From the NCBI GenBank assembly GCA_965364515.1, contig CBDTXZ010000137.1, positions 1-7,945 of the forward strand: DNA of 7,945 nt, in the 5' to 3' direction. A program made the translations under genes and the position numbers. Positions 4,729 to 7,945 of this stretch are shown one piece after another (positions within the stretch are counted from its first letter, which is position 1; every line of letters begins with the position of its first letter). The stretch is from JAHEDH01 sp965364515. Its GTDB lineage: Bacteria > Actinomycetota > Acidimicrobiia > Spongiisociales > ZC4RG35. A model generated the notes under the pieces. It did not search any database, was not told the origin of the DNA, and saw only the letters and a list, made by a program, of their open reading frames with translations.

Positions 4729-7476
4729 ATGGCATACGACCACCAAGAAATCGAACGACGCTGGCAAGAGCAGTGGGAGGCGGAAGGCCTGTACCGCGCG
4801 GAAGTCGACTGGGACAAGCCGAAGCACTACGCCCTCACCATGCTCCCGTATCCCTCTGGCGATCTGCACATGGGTCACTGGTATGCGATGACACCTTCGG
4901 ACGCCCGAGCCCGGTACATGCGGATGAAGGGATTCAACGTCCTCTTCCCGATGGGGTTCGACGCGTTCGGTCTTCCCGCTGAGAACGCCGCCGTCCAGCG
5001 GGGCGTCCATCCCGCCACATGGACCTTCGACAACATCGAGCGAATGCGCGGCCAGCTCCGTTCGATGGGAGCCATGTTCGACTGGGATCGCGAAGCGATT
5101 TCGTGCGAGCCCGAGTACTACAAGTGGACCGAGTGGTTCTTCTCGCAGATGTTCGAGCACGGGATCGCCTATCGCGGTGAGGCCGTCGTCAACTGGTCGC
5201 CGACCTTGCAGACGGTGCTGGCCAACGAGCAGGTGATCGACGGAAAGGACGAACGGACCGGTCAGCCTGTCATCCAGAAGACCATGGAGCAGTGGTTCTT
5301 CAAGATCACCGACTACGCCGACGAGCTGCTCGAATTCGACGGGATCGACTGGCCCGAGGCGATCCGGTCGATGCAGACCAACTGGATCGGTCGCTCCGAA
5401 GGCGCAGAGGTCGAGTTCGCCACCGAGGCCGGCACGCCGATCCGGGTGTTCACCACCCGCCCCGACACGTTGTGGGGTGCGACATTCATGGTGCTTGCTC
5501 CCGAACACGGGCTCGTCGATGCGCTGACCTCGGATGATCGGCGCGAGACGGTCGAGGCCTATCGGACCCAGGCCGCCGCGAAGACGGAGCTGGAGCGCCT
5601 CGAGGACGACAAGGAGAAGACCGGCGTCTTCACCGGCGGGTACGCAACCAATCCGGTGAACGGAGAACAGATCCCCGTCTGGATCGCCGACTACGTGCTG
5701 TCGTCGTACGGAACGGGCGCGATCATGGCGGTTCCGGCGCACGACGAGCGGGACTTCGCATTCGCCCGTCGCTACGAGTTGGACATCGTTCCGGTCATCC
5801 AGCCCGAAGGCGGAGATCGGCTGGTCGCAGACGAGATGGACGGCGCCTTCGTCGCCCCCGGGATCATGGTCGATTCCGGACCGATCACCGGAGTCGAGAC
5901 CACCGACGCCAAAGGTCGGGCGAACCCGTCCGTCGCCGCCGCAATCGACCATCTCGAGGAGATCGGCGCCGGCACCGAGTCGATCAACTACCGCCTGCGT
6001 GACTGGTTGATCTCGCGTCAGCGATATTGGGGGTCGCCGATCCCGATGATCCACCGCTCCGACGGCAGGATCGAGGCGGTCCCGGACGGCGATCTGCCTG
6101 TAGAGCTCCCGAGGGAGGTCGAGTTCGACGGTCGCAGCCCCCTCGCCGATGACCCCTACTTCCTCGCCGTCACCGACTCCGATGGCAATCCCGCACGACG
6201 CGAGACGGACACGATGGACACGTTCATGTGCTCGTCGTGGTACTGGTTGCGTTACCTGTCGCCCCACCTCGACTCGGCGCCGTTCGATCCAGAGGAGGCG
6301 GCCTACTGGCTTCCGGTCGACACCTACACCGGCGGCGCCGAACATGCCGTGATGCATCTGTTGTACGCCCGGTTCTTCGTCAAGGCGATGCGGGACATGG
6401 GCGTGTTCGCAGAGACCGAGAGGATCATGGCCGAGTACGGAAGGCCGGTCGGCCGGGCGTTCGACGAGCCGTTCATGATGCTCCGGAACCAGGGACAGAT
6501 CCTGGGCGAGGAGCGGCGGGGCGACAACGTCGTCATCGAGGGAACCCGTGACGGGAACCGCGTCATCGCTTCCCGTGTGGAGGTCACCGCCGAAGAGCCC
6601 TCCGGCGGAATCGTCGCTGGTCAGCTGATGCGGCGGACCGAGAACATCCTCGGAGTGGCAACCCCGGATGGAGTCGTGACCGTCGAGGTCCCGGAGGGCA
6701 CCTCGGTGGAGATCCCCGGCATCCCCGGCTCCAACGACGTCAACCAGTTGAAGCACCACCTGGATGTCCAGCGGATGTCGAAGTCCCGGGGCAACGTCGT
6801 CAACCCCGACGACCTGGTTGCCGAGCACGGTGCCGACACGGTGCGCACACATCTCATGTTCGCCTTCGAGTGGCAGAAGGGCGGTCCGTGGGACAGCCGA
6901 GGCATCGTCGGCTCGCGCCGTTTCATCGAAGACGTGTGGAAGCTTGGGACGGCCGAGTACGAGCCCAGCAGCATCGATCCCGCTGCCGACGTCGTTCTGC
7001 GACGTCACGTGCACCAGACGATCCAGAAGGTCGGCGACGATCTCGAGGAGTTCAAGTGGAACACGGCGATCGCGTCGCTCATGACGCTGCGCAACGAGCT
7101 GGGTGATGCGAGGCGTGCCGGGAAAGTCAGCGAGACCGTCTGGAAAGAGGGCATCGAGACGTTGCTGTTGCTGCTCGCTCCCGCCGCTCCGCACATCACC
7201 GAGGAGCTGTGGCGCAGGCGGGGTCATGCCGAGTCTGTGCACGTGCAGGCGTGGCCAGTGGTCGATCCCGAAGCGGCCAAGGACGACACGGTCACGATGG
7301 TCGTGCAGGTGAACGGAAAGGTCCGTGACCGCGTGGACGTCGCTGCCGACATCTCGGCTCAGGACGCCGAGGAGGTGGCCAAGGGTCTGGAGAAGATCCA
7401 GGGCTATCTGGCCGACGGTGAGATCAGGAAGGTGATCGTCCGCGAGCCCAACCTGGTCAATCTCGTCGTGGGCTGA
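4729..7476 (+). CDS. leuS: Leucyl-tRNA synthetase
   Basis: Class I aminoacyl-tRNA synthetase that charges tRNA-Leu with leucine in the cytoplasm, using ATP. The 915-residue protein has every landmark: catalytic HMGH (47-50) in PYPSGDLHMGH; CP1 editing domain about 225-420 with TTRPDTLWG (242-250) and YGTGAIMAVPAHDERD (327-342), including the conserved editing aspartate (Asp342, equivalent by motif to E. coli Asp345); WLISRQRYWG (426-435); SSWYWLRY (502-509); RMSKS (682-686), Arg replacing the first Lys of KMSKS; an anticodon-binding helical domain; and a C-terminal domain ending NGKVRDRV and LVNLVV. About 85-90 residues (591-680) are inserted between NQGQILG and RMSKS, which are nearly adjacent in many actinobacterial enzymes. 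I chose the ATG at 4729 because MAYDHQEIERRWQ matches the family start. An upstream GTG (4708) or CTG (4717) would add 7 or 4 residues. Confidence 0.98.
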   Translation: MAYDHQEIERRWQEQWEAEGLYRAEVDWDKPKHYALTMLPYPSGDLHMGHWYAMTPSDARARYMRMKGFNVLFPMGFDAFGLPAENAAVQRGVHPATWTFDNIERMRGQLRSMGAMFDWDREAISCEPEYYKWTEWFFSQMFEHGIAYRGEAVVNWSPTLQTVLANEQVIDGKDERTGQPVIQKTMEQWFFKITDYADELLEFDGIDWPEAIRSMQTNWIGRSEGAEVEFATEAGTPIRVFTTRPDTLWGATFMVLAPEHGLVDALTSDDRRETVEAYRTQAAAKTELERLEDDKEKTGVFTGGYATNPVNGEQIPVWIADYVLSSYGTGAIMAVPAHDERDFAFARRYELDIVPVIQPEGGDRLVADEMDGAFVAPGIMVDSGPITGVETTDAKGRANPSVAAAIDHLEEIGAGTESINYRLRDWLISRQRYWGSPIPMIHRSDGRIEAVPDGDLPVELPREVEFDGRSPLADDPYFLAVTDSDGNPARRETDTMDTFMCSSWYWLRYLSPHLDSAPFDPEEAAYWLPVDTYTGGAEHAVMHLLYARFFVKAMRDMGVFAETERIMAEYGRPVGRAFDEPFMMLRNQGQILGEERRGDNVVIEGTRDGNRVIASRVEVTAEEPSGGIVAGQLMRRTENILGVATPDGVVTVEVPEGTSVEIPGIPGSNDVNQLKHHLDVQRMSKSRGNVVNPDDLVAEHGADTVRTHLMFAFEWQKGGPWDSRGIVGSRRFIEDVWKLGTAEYEPSSIDPAADVVLRRHVHQTIQKVGDDLEEFKWNTAIASLMTLRNELGDARRAGKVSETVWKEGIETLLLLLAPAAPHITEELWRRRGHAESVHVQAWPVVDPEAAKDDTVTMVVQVNGKVRDRVDVAADISAQDAEEVAKGLEKIQGYLADGEIRKVIVREPNLVNLVVG

Positions 7477-7477
7477 G

Positions 7478-7876
7478 ATGTATCCACCCTCGGCGGTCCT
7501 GCAGTCGTGTGGGCTGACACCCGAGGAGGCCTGCGAGGCGACCGGTCTCGACGACATCGACGGGGTGCCGATTCGGCCTGCGCCGGGTTGGATGACGCGG
7601 CTGTGGCGCGGGCCGGTTGTCGCGATGACGCTCCCGTGGGCGATCTACGTCGATCGAGAGCACCTCGCATCCGGTGACGTCGGGCCGTTGATCCTCCACG
7701 AGTTGGTTCACGTCCGGCAGTGGAAGCGGCTCGGGACCTGGCGGTTCCTGCGGATCTACCTGGTCGACTACCTCCGGAATCGGCGGGCCGGAATGGATCA
7801 TCAACACGCCTATCTGGGCATTCGACTCGAGAAGGAAGCCCGCGTGGCGGTGGCCCGGCACCTGGCTCAAGGCTGA
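7478..7876 (+). CDS. Small HExxH putative zinc metalloprotease
   Basis: I do not recognise the named family. The 132-residue protein has a gluzincin-like zinc motif HELVH (His74, Glu75, His78), preceded by a hydrophobic strand (GPLIL) and followed by RQWKRLGTWRFLRIYLVDYL. Near the C-terminus, LEKEARVA supplies Glu118 or Glu120 as the likely third zinc ligand. The glutamate in HExxH would be the catalytic base. There is no signal peptide and no clear membrane-spanning segment, although 87-99 is rather hydrophobic. It could be a minimal peptidase domain or a non-catalytic zinc-binding protein. The ATG begins one base after the leuS stop (TGAGATG) without a clear Shine-Dalgarno, so translation is probably coupled to leuS. 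Two hairpins follow its stop. The frame is well supported by base use and context; protease activity is inferred from the motif alone. Confidence 0.8.
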   Translation: MYPPSAVLQSCGLTPEEACEATGLDDIDGVPIRPAPGWMTRLWRGPVVAMTLPWAIYVDREHLASGDVGPLILHELVHVRQWKRLGTWRFLRIYLVDYLRNRRAGMDHQHAYLGIRLEKEARVAVARHLAQG

Positions 7877-7884
7877 GGACTTGC

Positions 7885-7931
7885 CCCCAGCTAGCTGGGG
7901 AGAGGTCGGTGTTCCCCACTGCGTGGGGGAC
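7885..7931 (+). terminator. Two consecutive GC hairpins after the leuS operon
   Basis: Eight bases after the stop of the metalloprotease gene lies the perfect 16-bp palindrome CCCCAGCTAGCTGGGG (7885-7900). Ten bases later comes a second hairpin, GTTCCCCAC (7911-7919), loop TGC, GTGGGGGAC (7923-7931), which is 9 bp with one G-U pair. There is no T-run. Strong hairpins without a U-tract are common at actinobacterial gene ends, so a terminator or 3'-end stabiliser for leuS and the metalloprotease gene is the likeliest role. Confidence 0.5.
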
Positions 7932-7945
7932 ATCAGACGACTTCG

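Noticed and set aside
4672..7557. A minus-strand frame open for 962 codons across the whole of leuS, continuous with the polymerase gene
   Set aside because: Its codons lie exactly antisense to the leuS codons, where a stop needs TTA, CTA or TCA in the sense strand. Those codons are avoided in GC-rich genes. Its translation shows no recognisable domain before the polymerase motifs begin near 4671.
7457..7933. Minus-strand frames antisense to the metalloprotease gene
   Set aside because: They overlap a gene with a zinc motif and tight coupling to leuS, they would run through both hairpins, and they lack any recognisable domain.
7909..7936. CRISPR repeat
   Set aside because: There is a single copy, no spacer-repeat periodicity and no cas gene in the window, so it cannot be called as an array.

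Overview
The window is GC-rich DNA (roughly two-thirds G+C by eye), with codon use and gene families typical of Actinobacteria. A large SARP/BTAD-NB-ARC-TPR regulator, a stand-alone LigD-type polymerase and GTG starts all fit. A lineage such as Acidimicrobiia is possible, but that is a guess from gene style, not a demonstrated assignment.

The layout is two divergent blocks separated by about 57 bp. Leftward (- strand), from the middle to the left edge, come: a stand-alone LigD-type primase-polymerase domain of non-homologous end joining (4671 to 3766); a 1,038-residue AfsR-like regulator (3654 to 538); and a membrane-anchored protein built of identical-length 24-residue aromatic repeats that runs off the left edge (377 to 1). 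Rightward (+ strand) come leucyl-tRNA synthetase (leuS, 4729 to 7476) and, one base after its stop codon, a small HExxH putative zinc metalloprotease (7478 to 7876). Two strong GC hairpins follow at 7885-7931 and probably end that operon.

The most interesting part is the left third. Between the regulator gene and the tandem-repeat gene lie three copies of a TGCGAGC-like heptamer at exactly 11-bp spacing. They sit about one promoter length upstream of the repeat gene. That is the operator geometry known for SARP/OmpR-type winged-helix regulators. Large AfsR-type regulator, 11-bp direct repeats, then a small repeat-containing protein resembles the Streptomyces afsR-afsS arrangement. Here the small protein is membrane-anchored, with an aromatic amphipathic repeat I do not recognise. 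The two visible repeat units differ at six bases, five of them silent, so the repeated peptide sequence appears to be under selection.

The right block is housekeeping. Its points of note are a long insertion before the KMSKS loop of LeuRS, an unclear leuS start, and the near-overlapping metalloprotease gene.
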